Assembly: GCA_018712145.1 (NCBI GenBank) | Contig: DVHJ01000053.1 | Location: 1-37,220, forward strand | DNA: 37,220 bases | Direction of reading: 5' to 3' | Source: Candidatus Faecousia faecigallinarum | Lineage (GTDB): Bacteria; Bacillota; Clostridia; Oscillospirales; Oscillospiraceae | Shown here: positions 26,241 through 34,785 of the stretch, in pieces | Layout: each line of letters begins with the position of its first letter | Numbering within the stretch: position 1 is the first letter of the stretch | Program-made: the position numbers and the translations under genes | The notes under the pieces: model-generated | What the model was told of the DNA's origin: nothing | Databases searched by the model: none | Seen by the model: only the letters and a program-made list of their open reading frames with translations

Positions 26241-27329
26241 ATGAGTACACTTCCTTTCGGCATCGTTTTGTTGCTTGCCCTGCTGGTGTCAGCGGTGGTG
26301 TCGTTTGCGGCAACCCCGCTGGTAAAGCGAATGGCCTATAAATTGGGGGCAATCGATGTGCCGAAGGATAACCGGCGGATGCACAAGGAGCCGATTCCCC
26401 GGATGGGGGGCCTGGCCATTGCCATTTCCTTTATCCTCACGGTGCTGATTTTCGGGGAACTGGACCGGCAGATGCGGGGCATCCTGCTGGGCGCGGTGAT
26501 CATTGTGGTGCTGGGGGTCTTGGATGACTGCCTGACCCTCCGGGCGCTGTTTAAATTCCTGGTGCAGATCGGCGCTGCCTGCGTGGTGGTTGCCCATGGG
26601 TGTACCATTCAGTTTTTGTCCAATCCGGTATTCACCAGCGATGTGCCTTATTTGGATTTGGGGAATTGGTCTGTGCCCATTACCATCATCTGGATTGTAG
26701 CCATCACCAATGCGGTGAACTTCATTGACGGGTTGGATGGCCTGGCGGTTGGGGTGTCGGCGATTTCCGCAGCAACCCTGCTGGTGATCGCATTGCTGGT
26801 GTCGGAGAGCGCCGTGGCGGTGGTGCTGGCGGCGCTGCTGGGGGCTTGCCTGGGCTTTTTGCCCTACAATTTCAACCCGGCAAAAATCTTTATGGGGGAC
26901 ACCGGCTCAACCTTCCTGGGCTTTATTCTGGCCTGTATTTCCATCCAGGGTATGTTTAAGCTGTACGCGGTGATTTCCTTTGCCGTGCCGTTTTTGATCC
27001 TGGGTGTGCCGATCTTTGACATTTGCTATGCCATTATCCGGCGGCTGGCCCGGCATCAGAACCCGATGCAGGCGGACCGGGGCCACATTCACCACCGGCT
27101 CATCGATATGGGGTTCTCCCAGAAGCAGGCGGTGGCCATTACCTATATGCTCACGGCAATGTTGGGCCTGGCCGCAGTGGTGCTCACCTCTTCCGGGGAG
27201 GCCCGGGCGCTGATCCTCATCGGGGCGATTTTTGTGGTGGGCGCCATTGGCTTCGGCCTGATTTTCCGGCACAACGCCAAGCCCCACGATCCCAAACCGC
27301 CGGATAAGGAAGAGGTGCAGAGCAAATGA
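26241..27329 (+). CDS. Undecaprenyl-phosphate GlcNAc-1-phosphate transferase (TagO/WecA, MraY-like GT4)
   Basis: DVPKDNRRMHKEPIPRMGGLAI, VLDDCLTLRALFKFL, NAVNFIDGLDGLAVGVS, MGDTGSTFLGF, RGHIHHRLIDMGFSQKQAV. Confidence 0.94.
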   Translation: MSTLPFGIVLLLALLVSAVVSFAATPLVKRMAYKLGAIDVPKDNRRMHKEPIPRMGGLAIAISFILTVLIFGELDRQMRGILLGAVIIVVLGVLDDCLTLRALFKFLVQIGAACVVVAHGCTIQFLSNPVFTSDVPYLDLGNWSVPITIIWIVAITNAVNFIDGLDGLAVGVSAISAATLLVIALLVSESAVAVVLAALLGACLGFLPYNFNPAKIFMGDTGSTFLGFILACISIQGMFKLYAVISFAVPFLILGVPIFDICYAIIRRLARHQNPMQADRGHIHHRLIDMGFSQKQAVAITYMLTAMLGLAAVVLTSSGEARALILIGAIFVVGAIGFGLIFRHNAKPHDPKPPDKEEVQSK

Positions 27330-28480
27330 AGATCAAAGTGATGTCCGTATTCGGCACCCGGCCGGAGGCCATTAAAATGGCGCCTTTGGTGCAGGAGCTG
27401 GCGGCTTGGCCGGAAATGGAGAGCGTGTGCTGCCTCACCGGCCAGCACCGGCAGATGCTGGATGCGGTGATGGATATTTTCGGGCTGAAGGCCCAATATG
27501 ATTTGGATATTATGGAGCCTCAGCAAACCCTGTCCACCATTACCACCAAAACCCTGCTGGGCATGGAGCGGGTGTTGCAGGAGGCGAAGCCTGACCTGAT
27601 CCTGGTGCATGGGGACACGTCTACCACCTTTGCCGGGGCGTTGGCGGCGTTTTACCAGAAAATTCCGGTGGGCCACGTAGAAGCGGGCTTGCGTACCTAT
27701 GACCCCTATTCCCCCTTCCCGGAGGAGATGAACCGGACGCTGGTGGGGGACATTGCCTCCCTCCACTTTTGCCCAACCAAAGCCAACGGGGAAAATCTGA
27801 AAAAAGAGGCGGTGCGGGGGGATATTTTTATTACCGGCAATACGGTAATCGACGCCATGCGCACCACTGTCCGGCCCAACTTCGTTTTTTCGGAAGAGAT
27901 TCTCAACCGCTTGGACTATGACCACCGGAAGATCATCACCCTGACTTGTCACCGGCGGGAGAACTATGGCGGGCCCATGGAGGCCATCATGAGCGCAGTG
28001 CGCACCATTGTGGAGGCGGACCCGTCGGTGGAGGTGGTCTATCCGGTGCATTTAAGCCCGGTGGTACAGGCCTGCGCCAGGAAATACTTGGGGGATATGG
28101 AGCGGGTGCATCTCATTGCTCCCCTGGACGTGGCCCAGATGCACAACCTGTTGGCCCGGTCATACCTGGTACTCACCGATTCCGGCGGCTTGCAGGAGGA
28201 GGCGCCGGCCATGGGCAAGCCGGTTTTGGTGCTGCGCCGGGAGACGGAGCGGCCGGAAGCCATCGTGGCGGGGACGGCCAAGTTGGCCGGTGTGGAAACG
28301 AAACGGATTGTGGCCTTGACTCAGACCCTTCTCCGGGACCCCACCGCCTATTCCCGGATGGCCAGGGCGGTGAACCCCTATGGCGACGGGGGAGCCTGCC
28401 GCCGGATTGCCCAGGCCATTGCCTGGCGCTTTGGCCTCACCGGGGAACGTCCGGCGGACTTTTCCCCAAATCTGAAATAA
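27326..28480 (+). CDS. wecB: UDP-N-acetylglucosamine 2-epimerase (non-hydrolysing)
   Basis: VMSVFGTRPEAIKMAPLV, VHGDTSTTFAGALAAFY, HVEAGLRTYDPYSPFPEEMNR, LTCHRRENYGGPM, LTDSGGLQEEAPAMGKPVLVLR. Confidence 0.96.
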   Translation: MKIKVMSVFGTRPEAIKMAPLVQELAAWPEMESVCCLTGQHRQMLDAVMDIFGLKAQYDLDIMEPQQTLSTITTKTLLGMERVLQEAKPDLILVHGDTSTTFAGALAAFYQKIPVGHVEAGLRTYDPYSPFPEEMNRTLVGDIASLHFCPTKANGENLKKEAVRGDIFITGNTVIDAMRTTVRPNFVFSEEILNRLDYDHRKIITLTCHRRENYGGPMEAIMSAVRTIVEADPSVEVVYPVHLSPVVQACARKYLGDMERVHLIAPLDVAQMHNLLARSYLVLTDSGGLQEEAPAMGKPVLVLRRETERPEAIVAGTAKLAGVETKRIVALTQTLLRDPTAYSRMARAVNPYGDGGACRRIAQAIAWRFGLTGERPADFSPNLK

Positions 28481-28482
28481 TC

Positions 28483-28554
28483 AGACTGCCGCATCAAGCG
28501 CCGCAATCTGCTGCTATTTGGGCAAACAGGTTGTAGCGGTTGGTGCGGCAGTCT
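28483..28554. terminator. Bidirectional terminator-like hairpin AGACTGCCGCA ... TGCGGCAGTCT
   Basis: Perfect 11-bp outer arms between convergent wecB and the Spo0A-C-like gene. Confidence 0.7.
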
Positions 28555-28556
28555 CA

Positions 28557-28919
28557 TTATTCCGGTGTGGCGGCGTACTTTTCTCCGGCAATGGTCCGGC
28601 GGAGATAGTGGGCCACAATTTCGATAAAATCCGAAGCGGTGGGCGGCTCGGTCAGGGGATAGCCGGCCATTTTGATCAATCCCTGAGGATTAATCCGCCA
28701 AACCCGCTGCACCGTGGTGCGGATGTTCCGTTCTACGGCGGCCCAGCTGCATCCGCAGCGCTCCCCGGCCAGCGCGTAAATTTTCCTGGTTACACTGAAC
28801 AGACGGTCTTCATCCTCCAAGGCCAGAGCAATGGCAGTGACTACCCGTTGTTGTGCGATGTAGTTGCTGCCAATGCCAAGCTCCCGCAATGTGGCCTCAA
28901 TAATTGCGGTGTTGTCCAT
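28557..28919 (-). CDS. Stand-alone Spo0A C-terminal DNA-binding-domain protein (no receiver domain)
   Basis: LRELGIGSNYIAQQRVVTAIALALEDEDRLFSVTRKIYALAGERCGCSWAAVERNIRTTVQRVW...LTEPPTASDFIEIVAHYLR aligns by eye with the Spo0A-C fold (GVPAHIKGYxYLREAI...SITKxLYPxIAxxFxTTxSRVERAIRHAIEVAW...KPTNSEFIA). Confidence 0.8.
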   Translation of the reverse strand: MDNTAIIEATLRELGIGSNYIAQQRVVTAIALALEDEDRLFSVTRKIYALAGERCGCSWAAVERNIRTTVQRVWRINPQGLIKMAGYPLTEPPTASDFIEIVAHYLRRTIAGEKYAATPE

Positions 28920-28984
28920 GGGTGTCCCTCCCCGTTATGGTGAATAAGTTAATTCTACGACGGAAATGGATGAAACACCCGTTT

Positions 28985-29011
28985 TTCGACATCTTTTGAC
29001 TTTTTTCGACA
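28985..29011 (-). promoter_or_regulatory. Two tandem 0A-box-like sites (TGTCGAA) upstream of the Spo0A-C-like gene
   Basis: TTCGACA on + at 28985-28991 and 29005-29011, i.e. TGTCGAA twice on the minus strand, 20-bp period. Confidence 0.7.
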
Positions 29012-29027
29012 AACCGGGCCGCAGAAA

Positions 29028-29062
29028 GAACCTGCCGGCAGCCGGAAATCCGCTGCCGGCAG
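29028..29062. terminator. Hairpin CCTGCCGGCAGC-cggaaatcc-GCTGCCGGCAGG
   Basis: Perfect 12-bp stem between the TIGR03936-like gene end and the Spo0A-C-like promoter; weak T-tract on the minus strand. Confidence 0.55.
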
Positions 29063-29123
29063 GAGAAAGCCAGGGCAGCGGTTCCCGGCATTGGATTGTA
29101 CAGTACCGCCGGCCCGGGGAGGA

Positions 29124-29789
29124 CTATCGAAACTGGGCGCCGCTGCTGTCCAAAATTTCCAGCCGCCGGGCTTTGGCAAAATCCGGGGCGAGCTCAGGCC
29201 GGTGGAGGCGCAGCGCCTCCGGCAGCAGCATGGGATTGAGGGAGGGGTTCTGCGCGCACACCCGGCACTGCAGCTGCAAGGTGGTTTCCCAGCAGCCCAG
29301 GATGGAAACCGCCTGGATCATGGGCTGAATATCCAACTGGGTCTGGCCGGTTTTGGTGCGTTTTGGCACAATAACCGGCTGGCCGCTCTGGAAAAAGGCC
29401 AGAATTTTTTCTCCGGCGCCGGCAGGAAGGCCATGGTCATACTGGAGGGTGAGGCTGGCGTCCAGGTAGGTCAGCTCCTTCAGCTTTTTTCCCCCCTCCC
29501 AGGCGGACAGAACCCGAATGCCTGCCGGCAGGACGGCATTCAGCCGTGCCGGCAGGGATTCCAGGGGGAGTTGGGCACCCTCCGCGAAGGCAAAGTCCAG
29601 CAGCTCGCACTGGCTTTCCGTACCCACCGGCAGGGGAAGGGCCATGGACACATGGGCACGGGGGGAGTAGCCCTGACTGTGGTAAATGGCAATCCCGGCC
29701 CGGCGGAAGGCTCGTTGAAATACCCGCATCAAATCCAGATGGGAGATCCAGACGGCATTGCCCATCTTTTCAAACAACAGCCTAGGCAT
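29124..29789 (-). CDS. TIGR03936-family radical SAM-associated protein (DUF2344)
   Basis: MPRLLFEKMGNAVWISHLDLMRVFQRAFRRAGIAIYHSQGYSPRAHVSMALPLPVGTESQCELLDF. Confidence 0.92.
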   Translation of the reverse strand: MPRLLFEKMGNAVWISHLDLMRVFQRAFRRAGIAIYHSQGYSPRAHVSMALPLPVGTESQCELLDFAFAEGAQLPLESLPARLNAVLPAGIRVLSAWEGGKKLKELTYLDASLTLQYDHGLPAGAGEKILAFFQSGQPVIVPKRTKTGQTQLDIQPMIQAVSILGCWETTLQLQCRVCAQNPSLNPMLLPEALRLHRPELAPDFAKARRLEILDSSGAQFR

Positions 29790-31617
29790 GGCACGTTCCC
29801 TCCTTCAGCAGCCGGTTGGCGCCGCATCCGGCGCAGCCCTGGCGGCAGTCCGGGGTAACCTGGCCGGCATAAGCCCGGTGGCGCTCTCTCAGCAGGAAAT
29901 CTTTGCTAACCCCCACGGAAATGGTCTGCCAGGGCAGCAGCTCCTCCTCGCCGTAGCCCCGGGTGGTGTAAAACGCCGGATCCAGGCCGCAGGCGGCAAA
30001 GGCATTCAGCCAAGTGCCGTACTGGAAGTACTCGTCCCAGCCGTCCAGCCGGGCGCCATGGTCCACTGCCCATTCGATGACGGCGCCCAACCGCCGGTCG
30101 CCCCGGGCCAGGGCGGCTTCCAGCCGGGACAAGTCCGGGGCGTGCCAGTTGTACTCCACCGCCCGGCTGCGCATGGCGTCCTTCAGCAGCCGGGTGCGCC
30201 GGAGGTATTCCTCCGGGGGCAGCTGCTTTTCCCATTGGAAGGGGGTAAAGGGCTTTGGCACGAAAAAGGCGGTGGCCACATGTACCCGGAGGCCCCGTTT
30301 TTTGTTGGCGGCGTGGTTCTGCCAGGTGCGGATGACCTTCTGCACCAGCTGGGCAATGCCCAGTACATCCTCATCGGTTTCCGTGGGCAGGCCCAGCATG
30401 AAGTACAGCTTCACGTTGTTCCATCCCCCGGAAAAGGCCCGGGCACAGGTGTCCAGAATTTCTTCTTCCGTGAGATTTTTGTTGATCACGTCCCGCAGCC
30501 GCTGGGTGCCTGCCTCCGGCGCGAAGGTGAGGCCGCTTTTCCGCACGGTCTGGAGCTTCTCCATCAATTCCCGGGAGAAGTTGTCCGCCCGCAGGGAGGG
30601 CACGGATAAATTGACCTTATGGGCCTGGCAATCGGGGATCAGGGCGTCGGTGAGGGCCTTCAGCCCCCGGTAATCCGAGGTGGACAAGCTGGCCAGGGTC
30701 AGCTCGTGATTGCCGGAGTCTTTCAAACTTTCCACCGCCTGGCGGTACAGCACCTCCGGGCTTTTTTCCCGCACCGGCCGGCAGGAAAACCCGGCCTGAC
30801 AAAACCGGCAGCCCCGGATGCAGCCCCGGAACACCTCCAGGTTGCTTCTGTCGTGGACGATTTCCGTGGAGGGGACAATGGTTTTCACCGGGAAGTAGGC
30901 CCCATCCAAGTCCTCCACAATCCGCTTGGTGACCACCTGAGGCGCGCCGTCCTGGGGGATGATGGCGGCCAGGGTGCCGTCGGGATGGTAGGTGTGCCGG
31001 TAGAAGCTGGGCACATATACCCCGGGGATCCGGCCGGCCGCCGTCAGGAATTCCCCTTTGCTCCACCCGGCCTGCTTGGCTTTCCGGTACAGGGTGAGAA
31101 TTTCCACGGTGCTCTCTTCCCCCTCTCCCAGGGAGAAGAAATCCACAAAGTCGGCCAAGGGCTCCGGGTTATAGGCGCATACGCCGCCGGCAAACACCAG
31201 TTGGTTCAGTCCTTGCCGGTCCCGGCTATGGATGGGGACGCCGGAGAGCTTTAGCATATTGACCACGTTGGCATAGCACATTTCATAGCCAATGGTAAAA
31301 GCGATCAGGTCAAAGTCCTTCACCGGGTCCTGGCTTTCCAATGCCCACAGGGGCAGGTTGTTGGCTTTCATGGCTTCTTCCATGTCCCCCCAGGGGGCGA
31401 ACACCCGCTCGCACCATACCCCGGGCAGTTGGTTCATTACGCCGTACAAAATCCGCATCCCCAGATTGGACATCCCCAGTTCATAGGTATCCGGGAAGCA
31501 AAAGGCCACCCGCACATCCACTTCTTCCAGGGGCTTGACGATCTGGTTGTATTCGCCGCCGGTGTACCGGGCGGGTTTTTGCACAGTGGGCAGCAACCGC
31601 TGCAGCAAATCAGTCAT
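29782..31617 (-). CDS. TIGR03960-family B12-binding-domain radical SAM protein
   Basis: ARYTGGEYNQIVKP, FCFPDTYELGMSNLGMRILY, RGCIRGCRFCQAGF, FAPEAGTQRLRDVINKNLTEE. Confidence 0.94.
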   Translation of the reverse strand: MTDLLQRLLPTVQKPARYTGGEYNQIVKPLEEVDVRVAFCFPDTYELGMSNLGMRILYGVMNQLPGVWCERVFAPWGDMEEAMKANNLPLWALESQDPVKDFDLIAFTIGYEMCYANVVNMLKLSGVPIHSRDRQGLNQLVFAGGVCAYNPEPLADFVDFFSLGEGEESTVEILTLYRKAKQAGWSKGEFLTAAGRIPGVYVPSFYRHTYHPDGTLAAIIPQDGAPQVVTKRIVEDLDGAYFPVKTIVPSTEIVHDRSNLEVFRGCIRGCRFCQAGFSCRPVREKSPEVLYRQAVESLKDSGNHELTLASLSTSDYRGLKALTDALIPDCQAHKVNLSVPSLRADNFSRELMEKLQTVRKSGLTFAPEAGTQRLRDVINKNLTEEEILDTCARAFSGGWNNVKLYFMLGLPTETDEDVLGIAQLVQKVIRTWQNHAANKKRGLRVHVATAFFVPKPFTPFQWEKQLPPEEYLRRTRLLKDAMRSRAVEYNWHAPDLSRLEAALARGDRRLGAVIEWAVDHGARLDGWDEYFQYGTWLNAFAACGLDPAFYTTRGYGEEELLPWQTISVGVSKDFLLRERHRAYAGQVTPDCRQGCAGCGANRLLKEGTCHA

Positions 31618-31683
31618 GGCAATTCCTCTCTTTCACGTTGCCAGTCCATTGTAGCCGGGGCGGGGGAATTTTGCAACCCGAAA

Positions 31684-32238
31684 TTATGCCTCCTGCATGA
31701 GACCCAGGGTTTTGCCCAGGGCGATACCGGCCCCCAGGGCGGGCAGCAGCCCCAGGTGCAGCACGCAGGTGCCATATATCCCCAGGGCGATCAGGCAGAG
31801 TCCGGCCAGGGCCGCAGAGAGTTTTTCCACTGCCCCTCCGGTTGCCGGGGAATGGCGGGCGTAAAGGTAGCAGCGCAAGGCCCGGCCCCCGTCCAGGGGG
31901 TACAGGGGAAGCAGATTGTACAGGCACTGGATCAATCCCCAGAAGGCCAGCCAGGGAAAAGCCGGGGCAAACAGCAGCAGGGTAAGGCTGGCGGCGGGAC
32001 CGGCCAAAGCGCACAGGGCTTCCTGCCGGTAACCAAGGGGCGCGGTATCCAGTACCGCGCCCCCTGGGCTCAAGCGAATCCGCCGGATCTTACCGCCGCA
32101 CAGATAGACGGCCAGAATATGGCCCAGCTCATGGATGGTAGTGGCGGCCAGAAAGGGCCAGAAGCATCCCACCGGGTCCAGCCGGTAAAAGGCGCACAGG
32201 GCAGCCGGCAGCCATGGGCTGACGCTAACCCGGGGCAT
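31684..32238 (-). CDS. M50 site-2 protease, SpoIVFB-like
   Basis: TTIHELGHILAVYLCGGKIRRIRLSPGGAVLD, LAGPAASLTLL, YNLLPLYPLDGGRAL; upstream of TIGR03960/TIGR03936 as in many clostridia. ATG 32238. Confidence 0.85.
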   Translation of the reverse strand: MPRVSVSPWLPAALCAFYRLDPVGCFWPFLAATTIHELGHILAVYLCGGKIRRIRLSPGGAVLDTAPLGYRQEALCALAGPAASLTLLLFAPAFPWLAFWGLIQCLYNLLPLYPLDGGRALRCYLYARHSPATGGAVEKLSAALAGLCLIALGIYGTCVLHLGLLPALGAGIALGKTLGLMQEA

Positions 32239-32563
32239 ACAGGTCCTCCAGAACGGTTTGGCAAAAGGCGGCGGCGGCATCCGGCAGCGGCTCACCGTCC
32301 AGCACATCCGCCACAAATGCCTGGGCGGCGGCCTCCACCGGCCCGATTTCCTCACACACCAGCCATTTTCTGGCGGTTTCCGCCCCGGCAGGCCACCAAG
32401 CTTGCATGGTCAGCACCGCCACCGCCAGGAACAGGGCGGCCCAGAACTGCCGGCGGAAGAGTTTCCAGAACCGGCTTTCCGGCGGCTTATCCGGGGTTGG
32501 CGGCGGACTGTGGACCTCCGTCACCGGGGCTTGGGTCAACAAAGCCGAATCGTAATATTCCAT
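32225..32563 (-). CDS. Small single-TM protein in the SpoIVFA position
   Basis: MEYYDSALLTQAPVTEVHS...FRRQFWAALFLAVAVLTMQAWWPAGAETARKWLVCEEIGPVEAAAQAFVADVLDG...; overlaps the M50 start by 14 bp. Confidence 0.65.
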   Translation of the reverse strand: MEYYDSALLTQAPVTEVHSPPPTPDKPPESRFWKLFRRQFWAALFLAVAVLTMQAWWPAGAETARKWLVCEEIGPVEAAAQAFVADVLDGEPLPDAAAAFCQTVLEDLYAPG

Positions 32564-32586
32564 GATGATCACCTGCCGGTACAAGC

Positions 32587-33468
32587 CTATGCTTCCGCCG
32601 GCGGCGATATGTCTTTTTTCCGGATGGCCAGCAGCTGACAGCCGGCGTAGACGGTGCCGTAGACGCCGGCGGCGGCCAGGACAATCAACACCAACGTCCG
32701 GGCTGGGTCAACCGCCGAAAAGGACAGGCCCATGACCAGAATGTGACCGGCCAGATAGGCTGCCGGCGCCAGGGCCAGGCGGAGTAGAAGTTTTCTCCGC
32801 TTCCGCAGCAACAGTCCGCAAAGGCCCAGAATCAGGGCCAGCCCACCGGCGATGATCCCGTAATACCCCAGAGACAGCCTGGGCAGGATGTTGCCGCCGC
32901 CGGAAAATTGCCGGCCCCAAAGCCAGGTGAGCTGGCCGCTCTGGGTATTGTCGCAGTAGTACAGGCCAGGCGCGGCCCTCTCCGCCGGGAGAAAAAATTG
33001 GACGTTCTGCCGGATGCCGAAGGGCCAGCGGGTGCGCCAGGCTTCCAGCACCAGCAGGGTTTGGCCGTCCGGACCGGTAAGATCGGTCAACCGGTAACCG
33101 GCCACGCTTTGGTTCAGGGTGACCGACAGGGTTTCCCCGGTTTGGGCAATGGTCAGCAGATCCTGGGTGTAGGGCAGATAGATCGGGGTGGTGAACCAGG
33201 AAAACAGGGTGACCAGGACCGTACAGATCAGGCTGGCGGCCAGCAAAGCGGCCAGCCGCCGCCGCCGCCGGATCTCCCGGCGCAGCTTCCCCAGGGGGGC
33301 GGTGGGTGCCGCTGCTGCCGGCGGGGCGGATTGGATGGACGCCAACTGTTTTTGACATTGGGGACAGGCGGACAGGTGGCTGCGGATCAGCGCCGAGGTC
33401 TCCGGCGCAGTCATGTGCTCTGCATACAGGGGGAGCAGATCTCCCACCACGCTGCAAGGTAGGTTCAT
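32587..33468 (-). CDS. Anti-sigma factor-like protein with zf-HC2 motif and TM segments
   Basis: MNLPCSVVGDLLPLYAEHMTAPETSALIRSHLSACPQCQKQL; overlaps the ECF sigma gene by 4 bp. Confidence 0.82.
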   Translation of the reverse strand: MNLPCSVVGDLLPLYAEHMTAPETSALIRSHLSACPQCQKQLASIQSAPPAAAAPTAPLGKLRREIRRRRRLAALLAASLICTVLVTLFSWFTTPIYLPYTQDLLTIAQTGETLSVTLNQSVAGYRLTDLTGPDGQTLLVLEAWRTRWPFGIRQNVQFFLPAERAAPGLYYCDNTQSGQLTWLWGRQFSGGGNILPRLSLGYYGIIAGGLALILGLCGLLLRKRRKLLLRLALAPAAYLAGHILVMGLSFSAVDPARTLVLIVLAAAGVYGTVYAGCQLLAIRKKDISPPAEA

Positions 33469-33935
33469 GTGGATGCCTCCATTTCCCGTTGAATTTTTTG
33501 CTTGGCCCGGTGGTAAGTGACGCAAGCCCAGTTTTCCGACTTGTCAAAGAGATTGCCAATTTGCCGGAAGCTCAGCTCCCCCAACACCCGGAGGGTAAAA
33601 ACCTCCTTGTACGGTTCCGGCAGGCGGTGTAAAATGCCGTGGATGGCCATGGCCGTCTCCCGATCGGCGAGAAAATCTTCCGGGCCGGGGACCGGGGGCG
33701 GTTCCGCTTCCGGGCAGGGCTTTGCCTTCCGGGCGGAGAAAAAAGCGTTTTTGGCAATGGCGCACAGCCAGGTGCTGAGGCTGCCGGTTCCCCGGTACTG
33801 GTCCAGGTGTTGTAGGGCCTGGAAAAAAGTGTGGCTGGTCAGCTCTTCTGCGGCATCCGGGTCTCCGGTCAGCCTCAGGGCGTAGCGGTAAACCAGGCCG
33901 AAATGGGCTTGATAAATTTGCTCGAACTCGCCCAC
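33465..33935 (-). CDS. ECF-type RNA polymerase sigma factor
   Basis: LVYRYALRLTGDPDAAEELTSHTFFQALQHLDQYRGTGSLSTWLCAIAKNAF; region 4 PYKEVFTLRVLGELSFRQIGNLFDKSENWACVTYHRAKQKIQ. Confidence 0.92.
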   Translation of the reverse strand: MGEFEQIYQAHFGLVYRYALRLTGDPDAAEELTSHTFFQALQHLDQYRGTGSLSTWLCAIAKNAFFSARKAKPCPEAEPPPVPGPEDFLADRETAMAIHGILHRLPEPYKEVFTLRVLGELSFRQIGNLFDKSENWACVTYHRAKQKIQREMEAST

Positions 33936-34018
33936 ATCATCACCACCTTTCCTTGGTTAGACGCCGGGGCAGGGCATTTCTGACAAGAAAACGAAAAAAA
34001 TTTTTTCCCGGGACAAAT

Positions 34019-34072
34019 GTGACAAAACTGTCACCCAACAGTCACGCAGTTGTCACCTGGATCTGGTATACT
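34019..34072 (+). promoter_or_regulatory. Four 11-bp-phased GTSAC direct repeats followed by TATACT (-10-like)
   Basis: GTGAC 34019, GTCAC 34030, GTCAC 34041, GTCAC 34052; TATACT 34067-34072; no good -35 hexamer at 17 bp. Confidence 0.65.
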
Positions 34073-34101
34073 GGTGTCATCAACCAAAAGGAGCAAGGGA
34101 T

Positions 34102-34785
34102 ATGGAAATTCTTCGAGTAGAAAATTTGACCAAGGTCTACGGTCAGGGGGAAAACCAGGTTCGCGCCCTGGACGGCGTGTCCTTTTCCGTAGAGAAGGGG
34201 CAGTTTGTGGCCATCATCGGCCCCTCCGGTTCCGGGAAAAGTACGCTATTGCATATCCTGGGGGGCGTTGACCGGCCTACCGCCGGGAAGGTCTATCTCA
34301 ACGACCAGGACGTATATGCCAGGAGCGAGGATCAGCTGGCCATTTTCCGCCGCAGGGAGGTTGGCCTCATTTACCAGTTCTACAACTTGATTCCCGTTTT
34401 GAATGTGGTGGAAAATATGACCTTGCCGGTGCTGATGGACGGGCGGAAGGTGAACCAGGAGCGGCTCCAGGAAATGCTAAGCACCCTGGGCCTGAAGGGG
34501 CGGGAAAGGCATTTGCCCAATCAGCTCTCCGGCGGCCAGCAGCAGCGGGTGTCCATCGGCCGCGCCCTGATGAATGCGCCGGCGGTGGTGCTGGCCGATG
34601 AGCCCACCGGCAACCTGGATTCCAAAAACAGCAAGGAAATTGTGGATTTGCTCCGGTATTCCAACCAGCGGTATAATCAGACCTTGATTGTGATTACCCA
34701 CGACGAGTCCATTGCCCTCCAAGCGGACCGGATTATGGCCATTGAGGACGGGAAAATCACCAGAGATGAGGTGATTCGGGGATGA
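34102..34785 (+). CDS. ABC transporter ATP-binding protein (MacB/LolD type)
   Basis: IIGPSGSGKSTLLHILGG Walker A; QLSGGQQQRVSIGRAL signature; VVLADEPTGNLDSKN Walker B. Confidence 0.96.
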   Translation: MEILRVENLTKVYGQGENQVRALDGVSFSVEKGQFVAIIGPSGSGKSTLLHILGGVDRPTAGKVYLNDQDVYARSEDQLAIFRRREVGLIYQFYNLIPVLNVVENMTLPVLMDGRKVNQERLQEMLSTLGLKGRERHLPNQLSGGQQQRVSIGRALMNAPAVVLADEPTGNLDSKNSKEIVDLLRYSNQRYNQTLIVITHDESIALQADRIMAIEDGKITRDEVIRG

